This document shows positions 23,617 through 31,487 of a stretch of DNA of 64,000 bases, piece by piece. A program made the translations under genes and the position numbers. The first letter of the stretch is position 1, and each line of letters starts with the position of its first letter. Below the pieces are notes generated by a model. It made no database searches, was not told the DNA's origin, and saw only the letters and a program-made list of their open reading frames with translations. This stretch comes from Armatimonadota bacterium (GTDB taxonomy: Bacteria; Armatimonadota; Zipacnadia; UBA1398; JAKPQA01), in contig JAKPQA010000124.1 in assembly GCA_029547025.1 (NCBI GenBank), positions 1-64,000 on the forward strand, written 5' to 3'.

Positions 23617-24060
23617 ATGGGCATCATGGCGGGCGTGACCGCCAGCGCGTCGGGGCTCACGGCTCAGCGGTTGCGCATGGATGTCATCGCCGACAACATC
23701 GCCAATGCCAGCACGACTCGAACCAGCAGTGGTGGCCCGTTCCGGCGCCGATTGGTGCTGTTTCAGGCCCGGGAGTCGGGGGCGGATTCGTGGCTGCCCG
23801 TGCCCATGGGCGGTGGTGAGCCGAAGGCCGGGCAGGGAGTGCGGGTGGTGGGGATCGAGGAGGACCTGTCTCCCTTGCGGCGAGTGTACGACCCCGGGCA
23901 CCCCGATGCGGACGCCGAGGGGTACGTCGACCTGCCCAACATCCACGTCGTGCGCGAGATGGTGGACCTGATCTCGGCCACTCGCGCCTATGAGGCCAAT
24001 GTGAGCGCCATCTCCTCGGCCAAGGAGATGGCAACGCGGGCCCTGGAGATTGGGGCCTAG
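23617..24060 (+). CDS. flgC: flagellar proximal rod protein FlgC
   Basis: The protein has 147 residues from ATG 23617, behind GGAGGG. The N-terminal rod motif ADNIANAST is at about 25-33. The C-terminal LPNIHVVREMVDLISATRAYEAN segment, cited here by its ends only, is the usual FlgC terminus in which helices pair with those of other rod proteins. Part of the flgB-flgC-fliE trio that joins the MS ring to the rod. Confidence 0.95.
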   Translation: MGIMAGVTASASGLTAQRLRMDVIADNIANASTTRTSSGGPFRRRLVLFQARESGADSWLPVPMGGGEPKAGQGVRVVGIEEDLSPLRRVYDPGHPDADAEGYVDLPNIHVVREMVDLISATRAYEANVSAISSAKEMATRALEIGA

Positions 24061-24103
24061 CCGGGTGGTCTGGGCTCTGGCCCTGCGAGAGTGAGGGACC
24101 CGG

Positions 24104-24400
24104 ATGAACATCACGCCCCTGCAGCCCGTGGCGAACGCCACACCGTCCGCCGCCCAAGGCCCGGCAGATCCGGTGCACTCCCGGACCTTTGGACAGATGC
24201 TGCGCGATGCCGTTCAGGCCGTCGACGATGCGCAGAACGAGGCCGACGAACAGGCGACGAAACTCGTCACCGGTGAGGCGGAGAACCTTCACGACGTCAT
24301 CATCGCCACCGAGGAGGCCGGCATCATGCTCTCGCTGGCTCAACAAGTCCGCAACAGAGCCGTCGAGGCCTACCAGGAGATCATGCGCACGCAGATCTAG
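24104..24400 (+). CDS. fliE: flagellar hook-basal body protein FliE
   Basis: FliE is the adaptor between the MS ring and rod. The protein has 98 residues from ATG 24104, normal for the family. The conserved half reads SFGQMLRDAV-like at about 28-37 (TFGQMLRDAV), then helical NLHDVIIATEEAGIML, and ends with the typical QVRNRAVEAYQEIMRTQ segment. Position after flgC is standard. A 262-base gap without recognisable features separates it from fliF. Confidence 0.94.
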   Translation: MNITPLQPVANATPSAAQGPADPVHSRTFGQMLRDAVQAVDDAQNEADEQATKLVTGEAENLHDVIIATEEAGIMLSLAQQVRNRAVEAYQEIMRTQI

Positions 24401-24662
24401 CATCGTGGAGCGGAGCGACGGCGCTGCCCTGTGCGGACGGTGGCGGCGGCGTGGCGCCGTCGGACATTCCGCGTCAGCGAGCCGAGTGTTGAGCGAGGGG
24501 GACCGCCGGGCGGGGGTCGCGGTTCGTGGCCCAGAGAGGACTTGGGTTTGCCATGAGGAATGGTCTCGTGCCAAGCCTTAGCACACGACCCCGCCCAACG
24601 CGCGCACCTGGCTGCCCGTTAGGTGGCTGCCGCGTGGGCGAGGTGGACGCCTGGGGGCGATC

Positions 24663-26300
24663 GTGGTGGAAGACCGGCCTCAGTCACTGACCGAGCGCCT
24701 GAGGGCCTTCTGGTCCGAGCGCACGACCCAGCAGCGCACAGCCATCCTGGGCTCTGTTGCGCTCATCCTGGGCTGCATCGTGCTGGCCAGCTTCCTGCGC
24801 AAGCCGGCCATGGCTCCACTGTACGCCGACCTCGAGCAAGAGGATATGAACCAGATCGTCACACAGCTCGAGGCCACGCGCACTCCGTATCAGATTCAGG
24901 GCAACCTGGTGCTCGTGCCGAGGGACCGGGTCTACTCGCTGCGGGCCCAGCTGGCTGAGGCGGGTCTGCCCGTGGGCCAGGTTAAGGGCTGGGAGCTGTT
25001 CGACGGCCAGGACCTGGGTCAGACGGACCAGCAGTTTCGCGTGAAGCGTCAGCGGGCGGCTCAGGGCGAGATCGTGCGCATGATCCGCGGCATCCGCGGG
25101 ATCACCGATGCCAAGGTCGCAGTGGTGTTCCCTGAGGACAAGCTGTTCAAGGAGGAACAGGAACCGCCCACGGCTGCGGTGCAGGTCGGCTATGTGGGCG
25201 CCACCTTGCCCCAGTCGAAGGTGGACGCCTTGGCCCTATTGGTCTCCCACGCCGTCGAGGGGCTGGATCCGAAGAACATCGCCATCACGGACACCCGGGG
25301 GAACACCTATCGGGCGACCTCGGCCGAGGAGGGCGCGTTCAGGACCTCGGAAGCCGCCGAGCGCGAACAGCACCGCCGGGATCGCGTGGCTGAGCTCGAG
25401 AAGAAGATCCAGGAGGCACTGGACCTGGCCCTGGGCCGCGGCCGTTCCACGGCCAAGGTGAACATCGAGCTGAGTTGGGACAAGCAGACCCAGGACGACG
25501 TGAACTACTCGAACGATGAAGACTCGGGTAAACCGTACGAGAAGACGCGGAGTACCGAGGACCAGACGTACAAGGGCCTCTGGCCACGCGGGTACGAGCC
25601 GGGTGTAGCGCGCAATGTGCCCCCGGCGACGCCCGAGAGCCCGCTGGCGCCGGCCCCTGGGGCGGCGGGCGCCGCCGCCACGCCGCCGGCCACGGCCGGT
25701 CCCACGTACCCGGAGACGGGAGCCGGGAGTGCGGACTACACCATCTCCAAGGCGCACAACGAGTATGTGCACGATGAGAAGCGCACCCATCGCGAGCAGT
25801 CGCCGCCGGTTGTGACCCGCATCACCGTCGGTGTTCTCATCGATGAGGGAGAAGTCGACGCGGCCACGGCCCAGGGGCTCGAGCAGGCGATTCAGCAGGT
25901 CGCCGGCCTCGACCCGAACCGGGGCGACCAGATCACCGTGCGACGAGTGCCCTTCACGGCTGTCACCGCCAAGGCGCCTCCCGGCCCGGGCCTGCTCCAG
26001 GCTCTGGGCGCCTGGCTGATCCCCGTCCTGGTGGCCCTGATGGGACTGGGGAGCGTCGTCGTCACCCACCGTGCCTGTAATCCTCCTCCGGTTCCCGTCG
26101 AGGAGATCGCGGAGGAAGAAGAGGAAGTCGGCCCGACGCTCGAGCAGCTGATCGCCGAGCACCTGCCGACCGAGGAAGAACTGGCTCAGGAGCGCAGGAA
26201 CCAGCGCACTCAGGACAACTTTGAGGTCATCACCGCAGAAGCCCGGCAAGACCCTGAGGGGTTCGCCAACCTGCTACGGACATGGCTGACCCAGGAGTGA
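24663..26300 (+). CDS. fliF: flagellar MS-ring protein FliF
   Basis: FliF forms the membrane ring on which the motor is built. The 545-residue length is typical. The first transmembrane helix is at about 27-44 (ILGSVALILGCIVLASFL). The ring-building motifs follow, with conserved FDGQDLGQTDQQFRV and a central VALPEDKLF-like strand (VVFPEDKLF). A Pro/Ala-rich periplasmic linker (about 315-350) precedes the second transmembrane helix at about 445-465. The acidic C-terminal tail ends in a segment that binds FliG. The GTG 24663 start has only a modest ribosome-binding site (GGGGGCGATC). fliG follows. Confidence 0.96.
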   Translation: MVEDRPQSLTERLRAFWSERTTQQRTAILGSVALILGCIVLASFLRKPAMAPLYADLEQEDMNQIVTQLEATRTPYQIQGNLVLVPRDRVYSLRAQLAEAGLPVGQVKGWELFDGQDLGQTDQQFRVKRQRAAQGEIVRMIRGIRGITDAKVAVVFPEDKLFKEEQEPPTAAVQVGYVGATLPQSKVDALALLVSHAVEGLDPKNIAITDTRGNTYRATSAEEGAFRTSEAAEREQHRRDRVAELEKKIQEALDLALGRGRSTAKVNIELSWDKQTQDDVNYSNDEDSGKPYEKTRSTEDQTYKGLWPRGYEPGVARNVPPATPESPLAPAPGAAGAAATPPATAGPTYPETGAGSADYTISKAHNEYVHDEKRTHREQSPPVVTRITVGVLIDEGEVDAATAQGLEQAIQQVAGLDPNRGDQITVRRVPFTAVTAKAPPGPGLLQALGAWLIPVLVALMGLGSVVVTHRACNPPPVPVEEIAEEEEEVGPTLEQLIAEHLPTEEELAQERRNQRTQDNFEVITAEARQDPEGFANLLRTWLTQE

Positions 26301-26372
26301 GGCCGATGACGCGACCCGGCAGCGTGTGCATGCCCTGGTGCGGTGTAGGCCGCTGGATGGAGGGCTGAGCGA

Positions 26373-27395
26373 ATGCGCAAGGCGGACATATCGCCCGCGG
26401 ACCTCACTCCGCCGCAGAAGGCGGCTGTGCTCGTGGTGTGCCTGGGCCGTGACTTGGCCGCCAAAGTTCTCGGGTACCTCTCCGAAGAGGAGATCGAGCA
26501 GCTCACCTTCGAGATGGTGAACCTCGGCACCATTTCGCCCGAGGTCCGCGACCACGTGCTCGAGGAGTTCCGCCACGTGGTCGAGGCGCAACAGGCCATC
26601 ACCGTGGGGGGCGCCGAGTACGCGCATCAGTTGCTCGCCCAGGCCTTGGGCGAGGACAAGGCCATGGAGGTCATCGATCGCCTCACGGCACTGCTCAAGG
26701 TGAACCCCTTCGAGTTCGCGCGCTCGGCCGATCCCGCGCAAGTGCTGTCCTTCATCCAGGACGAGCACCCGCAGACGATCGCGCTGATCCTCGCTCACCT
26801 CAAGGCAGAGCAGTCGGCTGCCGTGCTGGCCGAGCTCCCGGCCGACATTCAGGCCGATGTGGCCCGGCGGGTGGCGACCCTCGGACGGACCCCCCCGGAT
26901 GTCGTCCGCAAGGTCGAGACTGTCCTCGAACGCAAGATGTCCAGCCTGCTCCAGGAAGACTATGCCCTGGCCGGCGGCGTGCAGGCCCTGGTGGACATCC
27001 TGGCCCGGGTCGACCGCACCACGGAGCGCAGCATTTTCGAGCGCCTCAGCGAGCAAGCGCCCGAGCTTGCCGAGGAAGTCAAGAACCGGATGTTTGTGTT
27101 TGAGGATATTGTCAATCTCGATGACCGGACCATCCAGCAGATCGTCATGGAGATCGATTCGGCGGACTTGGCCCTGGCCCTCAAGGGCTCGAGCGCCGAG
27201 GTGCAGGAGTGCGTCTTCCGCAACGTGTCGGCTCGCGCCGGCGAGCGGTTGCGCGAGGACATGGAGTACATGGGGCCCGTTCGCGTGCGCCAGGTTGAGG
27301 AGGCCCAGCAGCGCATTGTCAATGTGATCCGCCGGCTCGAGGATACAGGTGAGATCGTCATCTCCCGTGGCGGGGAGGACGAGGTCATTGTCTGA
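26373..27395 (+). CDS. fliG: flagellar rotor/switch protein FliG
   Basis: FliG transmits torque from the stator to the MS ring. The protein has 340 residues, the normal size, from ATG 26373 behind ATGGAGGG. It opens with LTPPQKAAVLVVCLG (about 10-24). The EHPQT motif of the middle domain that contacts FliM is at about 130-134. The C-terminal domain (about 230-330) has the charged torque helix and a conserved NVSARAGERLREDMEYMGPVR segment. The stop codon lies within the start of fliH, so the two are coupled. Confidence 0.97.
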   Translation: MRKADISPADLTPPQKAAVLVVCLGRDLAAKVLGYLSEEEIEQLTFEMVNLGTISPEVRDHVLEEFRHVVEAQQAITVGGAEYAHQLLAQALGEDKAMEVIDRLTALLKVNPFEFARSADPAQVLSFIQDEHPQTIALILAHLKAEQSAAVLAELPADIQADVARRVATLGRTPPDVVRKVETVLERKMSSLLQEDYALAGGVQALVDILARVDRTTERSIFERLSEQAPELAEEVKNRMFVFEDIVNLDDRTIQQIVMEIDSADLALALKGSSAEVQECVFRNVSARAGERLREDMEYMGPVRVRQVEEAQQRIVNVIRRLEDTGEIVISRGGEDEVIV

Positions 27396-28236
27396 TGTCA
27401 TCAAGGCCGAGTGGCTCCGCGTCGGCGGCGAGGTGACGGTCCCGGCCCCCAGCGGCACCCAGGGCCGGCGCTCGCCGGAGTGCGACGCACCGGCGGCCCA
27501 GGCTGGAGAGCCCCTCGGCGTGGACGGGTCGGTCGAGGCGGACGGGGGGTCGCTCGCAGGCCAGCCGGACGTCTGCCGCGCCATCGTGGCCGAGGCTGAA
27601 ACTGAGGCCGCCGAGATCCGCGCCGCGGCGAGGCGCGAGTCGGACGCGTTGCTGGCCCAAGCTCGGCGCCAGGCCGAGGAGATCCGGGCGCAGGCCATTC
27701 GCGAGGCCGACGCACTTCGCGTGGAGGCCGAACACCAGGGCCGGGCGGCCGGCGAGGAGCAGGCGCGCGATCAGTGGACGGCCATCCTCGCTGACCTTAG
27801 GGACTCGCTTGAGGCCCTCCGCGACCGGGCTACCGAGGAGTACGCCCGTACCCTGGCCGAGGTCGAGCCCGAGGTGGTCTCCCTGGTGTTGGCCATTGCC
27901 CGGCGAGTGCTCGAGGCCGAGCTTCACTATGCCGAGGAAGCCTTGCCCAACATGGTGGCCCAGTCGCTGGCGCGGCTCCGCGAGACTCGCGAGCTCCGCA
28001 TCCGCGTGAGCCCCGGCGACCTGGGCCGGGCCGAGGCGATCCGCCACCAGCTTATGACGGTGCTCGAGGGTGTGGACGGCATCGACATCATCCCGGACCC
28101 CCGGGTCGACGGAGGCGCTGTCATCGAGACGCCCATGGGCACCATCGACGCCTCGCTGTCCGGGCAACTTCGCGAGATCGAACAGGCGATGGCTGAGGCA
28201 GCCACACCGGATCGGGGGGCCGATGAGCCAGCCTGA
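27388..28236 (+). CDS. fliH: flagellar assembly protein FliH
   Basis: FliH holds the export ATPase FliI at the export gate. TTG 27388 is chosen because GGAGG (27374-27378) lies nine bases upstream and gives MSDVIKAEW, close to the family's N-terminus; it overlaps the fliG end by eight bases. The 282 residues include a long Ala/Glu/Arg coiled-coil region (about 68-125) and a C-terminal domain with a conserved VEPEVVSLVLAIARRV segment. The N-terminal part is longer and more Ala/Pro-rich than usual. It ends overlapping fliI by 14 bases. Confidence 0.9.
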   Translation: MSDVIKAEWLRVGGEVTVPAPSGTQGRRSPECDAPAAQAGEPLGVDGSVEADGGSLAGQPDVCRAIVAEAETEAAEIRAAARRESDALLAQARRQAEEIRAQAIREADALRVEAEHQGRAAGEEQARDQWTAILADLRDSLEALRDRATEEYARTLAEVEPEVVSLVLAIARRVLEAELHYAEEALPNMVAQSLARLRETRELRIRVSPGDLGRAEAIRHQLMTVLEGVDGIDIIPDPRVDGGAVIETPMGTIDASLSGQLREIEQAMAEAATPDRGADEPA

Positions 28237-29584
28237 TGGCGCCATGGCATCGCGACTCGCGCCTCCGCCGGATCTGACGCCCTACTTCCGCGCGGTCGAG
28301 CGGTGTGACCCGAAGCGGCTGAACGGCCGCACGACCCGAGTCGTCGGACTCACCATCGAGTCCCACGGCCCCGCCTGTCGGATCGGCGAGATCTGTGAGC
28401 TCGCGCGGCGGGACGGTCCCCCGATCGTCGCCGAGGCCGTGGGGTTCCGTGATCAGTTCGTGCTGCTGATGCCGCTGGACGACATGGAGGGCATCGAGCC
28501 TGGCAGCGAGGTCCGGGCAACCGGCCGTTGCCTGCGCGTGCCGGTGGGTCCGGGAATGCTGGGCCGAGTGCTGGATGGCCTCGGACGGCCCATCGACGGG
28601 GGGGGCGACTTCGAGATCGAGACCGAGTACCCGGTCAATGCCCGGCCTCCATCGCCGCTCCTTCGCTCTCGGATCACCGAACCCCTCGAGATGGGGGTCC
28701 GAGCCATCGACGGCCCGCTCACCATCGGCCGGGGGCAGCGTGTGGGCATCTTCGCCGGCAGCGGCGTCGGCAAGAGCACGCTTCTGGGCATGATCGCCCG
28801 CAATACCGAGGCCGCGGTGAGCGTGGTCGGGCTTGTGGGCGAGCGCGGACGCGAGGTCCGGGAGTTCGTCGAGCGGGATCTCGGACCCCAGGGCCTGGCC
28901 CGGTCGGTGGTGATCTGTGCCACGTCCGACTCCCCGGCGCTCGTCCGCCTCAAGGCGGCGTTCGTCGCCACGGCGGTGGCCGAGTACTTCCGCGATCAGG
29001 GCCAGCATGTGCTTCTCATGATGGACTCGATCACGCGGGTGGCCATGGCCCAGCGTGAGGTGGGCTTGGCCATCGGCGAGCCACCGGCCACCCGGGGCTA
29101 CACACCATCGGTCTTCGCCATGCTGCCGAGACTGCTCGAGCGCTCGGGCTGCTCGAGCCGCGGCACCATCACCGCCCTCTATACGGTCCTGGTCGAGGGC
29201 GATGACATGAACGAGCCGATTGCCGACCAGGCGCGCAGCATTCTGGACGGCCACATTGTTCTGTCCCGCCGCCTGGCTCAGCGTCCGCACTATCCGGCCA
29301 TCGATGTGCTGCAGTCGGTCTCTCGGGCCATGCCCGACATCGTGTCCCCATCGCATCGGCGGGCCGCGGACCGCCTTCGCGATGTACTCGCCACCTATCA
29401 GGAGGCCGAGGACCTGATCAACATCGGCGCCTATGTCCCGGGCTCCAACCCAAGGATTGACTACGCTCAGGTCATGGTCCAGGGCGCGAACGATTTCCTG
29501 AAGCAGGACATGCTGGAGCGCACCGGCTATGAAGAGGCCCGCCTGGCACTCGAGTCCATGTTCGGCCAAGAGGGCGTGAGCTGA
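28223..29584 (+). CDS. fliI: flagellar export ATPase FliI
   Basis: FliI is the F1-beta-like ATPase of the flagellar type III export apparatus. The protein has 453 residues from ATG 28223 behind GGGGGG, and its start overlaps the fliH end by 14 bases. The Walker A loop GSGVGKST is at 179-186 and a Walker B-type strand VLLMMDSITR ends near residue 270. The conserved GERGREV segment lies between them, and the arginine-rich and PAIDVLQSVSR motifs are near residues 350-372. Complete and standard. fliJ follows one base after its stop. Confidence 0.97.
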   Translation: MSQPDGAMASRLAPPPDLTPYFRAVERCDPKRLNGRTTRVVGLTIESHGPACRIGEICELARRDGPPIVAEAVGFRDQFVLLMPLDDMEGIEPGSEVRATGRCLRVPVGPGMLGRVLDGLGRPIDGGGDFEIETEYPVNARPPSPLLRSRITEPLEMGVRAIDGPLTIGRGQRVGIFAGSGVGKSTLLGMIARNTEAAVSVVGLVGERGREVREFVERDLGPQGLARSVVICATSDSPALVRLKAAFVATAVAEYFRDQGQHVLLMMDSITRVAMAQREVGLAIGEPPATRGYTPSVFAMLPRLLERSGCSSRGTITALYTVLVEGDDMNEPIADQARSILDGHIVLSRRLAQRPHYPAIDVLQSVSRAMPDIVSPSHRRAADRLRDVLATYQEAEDLINIGAYVPGSNPRIDYAQVMVQGANDFLKQDMLERTGYEEARLALESMFGQEGVS

Positions 29585-29585
29585 G

Positions 29586-30074
29586 ATGGCCACCCGCGCC
29601 TTCCGGTTCGCGCTTCAGCGGGTGCTGGACGTCCGCCAGGTGGTCGAGCGGCGGGTTCAGACCGAGCTGGCCAGCCTCGAGACGGCTCTCGAGCGCTGGC
29701 GGCAGGAGCGTGCGTCGCTCGAGCGACGTGTGGAGCAGGCCCAAGACGCTCTCCGTGCCGCCCAGCAAGGCGAACCCGACCTGGTCGAGCAGCAGCTGCA
29801 GCGCGCCCATATCCGGCGTCTGGATCAGCTGATCCACGCCGCCGACGCCGAGATTCGGCTGCACATGGCCCGCATCGAGGCCAAGCGGGCCGAGCTCATC
29901 CAGGCCGCGACCGACCGGCGGGTGATGGAGCGGCTGCGTGACAGGGCCTATGACGCGTGGGTGGCCGAGCATCTGCGGCGGGAGCAGATCCGTCTCGATG
30001 AGGTGGGCGTGCAGGGCTTCTTCCGTGCGCGGAACTCCCCCGCAGATCCCGCGCCACGGGAGGGGACCTTCTGA
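29586..30074 (+). CDS. fliJ: flagellar export chaperone FliJ
   Basis: FliJ is the coiled-coil stalk in the FliI hexamer and a general export chaperone. The 162 residues are one long charged coiled coil with heptad Leu/Ala patterns throughout (about 5-140). It opens with the [17 protein letters not shown] motif ([13 protein letters not shown] at about 6-18) that defines the family. Position after fliI is standard. Its TGA shares a base with the ATG of the following lytic transglycosylase. Confidence 0.93.
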   Translation: MATRAFRFALQRVLDVRQVVERRVQTELASLETALERWRQERASLERRVEQAQDALRAAQQGEPDLVEQQLQRAHIRRLDQLIHAADAEIRLHMARIEAKRAELIQAATDRRVMERLRDRAYDAWVAEHLRREQIRLDEVGVQGFFRARNSPADPAPREGTF

Positions 30075-30664
30075 TGGACAGACCACTGGACGGTCTGCGC
30101 GCCATCGAGCAGAGCCTGAGCGCGTTGCGGGAGCGGCTCGACCAGCTCCACCCCGCGCGCGTCCTGGGCGACATGGCGGGAGTGTCCCCCTTCGCCGAGG
30201 CTCTGCAGCGTCAGATGGCCCTTCAGGATGAGGCGGCGGTCGACGAAGCCACGGTCGAGTCATTGGGAGCTGGAACTGCCCAGTGGCGTGGGCTCATCGG
30301 CAAGCATGCCGCCCAGTGCGGGGTCGATCCCACGCTGGTTGAGGCGGTCATGCGAGTCGAGTCCGGCGGAGCGCCGCACAGCCTATCGCCCGCCGGCGCC
30401 GCCGGCCTCATGCAGCTCATGCCCGCCACCGCCCGGTCGTTGGGTGTGCGGGACCCATTCGACCCCGACGAGAGCATTCAGGGCGGCACGCGCTACTTGC
30501 GCCAGATGCTCGACCGCTTCGGCGACCTGCCGCGTGCGCTGGCGGCCTATAACGCCGGACCGGCCGCGGTCGAGCAGTATGGGGGCGTTCCCCCCTACCC
30601 AGAGACCCAGGCCTATGTGAGACGCGTGCTCGATGAAGCACGGCGTCTGGAGCCGGGGGGCTAA
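30074..30664 (+). CDS. flagellar-operon lytic transglycosylase
   Basis: The 196-residue protein has a C-terminal SLT-type lytic transglycosylase domain (about 70-195) that cuts peptidoglycan glycan strands. The catalytic Glu96 lies in RVESGG; GLMQLMP at 111-117 and AYNAGP at 158-163 complete the fold. Residues 1-65 are helical and not recognised. No signal peptide is present, unlike most periplasmic transglycosylases, so export through the flagellar apparatus is a reasonable inference. It may open the wall for the rod, the role of FlgJ or SltF in other bacteria. It overlaps fliJ by one base. Confidence 0.88.
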   Translation: MDRPLDGLRAIEQSLSALRERLDQLHPARVLGDMAGVSPFAEALQRQMALQDEAAVDEATVESLGAGTAQWRGLIGKHAAQCGVDPTLVEAVMRVESGGAPHSLSPAGAAGLMQLMPATARSLGVRDPFDPDESIQGGTRYLRQMLDRFGDLPRALAAYNAGPAAVEQYGGVPPYPETQAYVRRVLDEARRLEPGG

Positions 30665-30667
30665 GCC

Positions 30668-31312
30668 GTGGCACGCGCCAAGGGACAGGCAGGCAAGCCG
30701 GCCCCGGGTGCCCGAGGAGGGTCGCCTGATGCCGCGCAGGCGGATTCCGGCAAGCCGCGGCGGGGCTGCTGCCTCCCGCGCCTTGTCCTCGCGCTCCTGC
30801 TGACCGCCATGGTCTGCTTCGTCCTCCACACGCTCTGGATCATCGACCTACCGCGAGTGCCGCATCTTCGGGCCCGGCCCAAGCGAAAGCCCGCGGCAGC
30901 GGCCACCGAGGTCGAGAAGGCTCGAGCGGCCGAGGAGGCGGCGGGAAAGCCGCCGGGCGAGACGGCGGGCCCCGAGCCGGCCGAGACGGGCGCTGTGGAG
31001 CTCGGCGGACTCGCCCGTGCCGGGGCCCAGCCGGCGCCGGCCGGATCATCGGCGCCGGCGGCGGCGCTCAAAGCACAGGAAGACGAGCGCAAGAGAGCCG
31101 AGCGTAGGCAGCAACAGAAACAGGCGGCCATCTTCGCGGCCCTCTCGCCGCAGAAGGCCGCCGAGGCCCTGGCGGCGATGCCTGAGGACCAGCAGCTGCA
31201 GATCCTGCAGGCCCTGGAGGAGAAGCAGGCGGCCAAGATCCTCGAGCAGATGCCGGTCGAGAAGCGGGTGCGGGTCCTGACGGCCCTCGGAGAGCCGTTC
31301 GCCCCGCTCTAG
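30668..31312 (+). CDS. MotE/YlxF-like flagellar operon membrane protein
   Basis: The protein has 214 residues from GTG 30668, three bases after the transglycosylase stop. One transmembrane helix lies at about 38-58 after a basic start. An Ala/Pro/Glu-rich stretch follows, then a helical domain at about 125-214 that repeats short helices like the MgtE N-terminal or FliG-type domain (AALSPQKAAEALAAMPEDQQ is its start). This is the layout of YlxF/MotE proteins that sit between fliJ and fliK and are linked to the motor. The C-terminal domain would lie outside the cytoplasm. The exact role is unproven. Confidence 0.8.
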   Translation: MARAKGQAGKPAPGARGGSPDAAQADSGKPRRGCCLPRLVLALLLTAMVCFVLHTLWIIDLPRVPHLRARPKRKPAAAATEVEKARAAEEAAGKPPGETAGPEPAETGAVELGGLARAGAQPAPAGSSAPAAALKAQEDERKRAERRQQQKQAAIFAALSPQKAAEALAAMPEDQQLQILQALEEKQAAKILEQMPVEKRVRVLTALGEPFAPL

Positions 31313-31487
31313 GCAGTACCTGCCGGCGAGCATGCTCGCTGGCAGAGCGTTCTGGCCCGTGGAGACGGGTCGGACCAGGTTGCGGTCGGTGGCGAGGTGC
31401 CCTCGCGCCCGCCGCTCCGCCGGCAGGCATAGGTCTGTCGGGCACGACAACGGGGCTCTGCCCCAGAGGAAGGGAGGTGAGATCATC

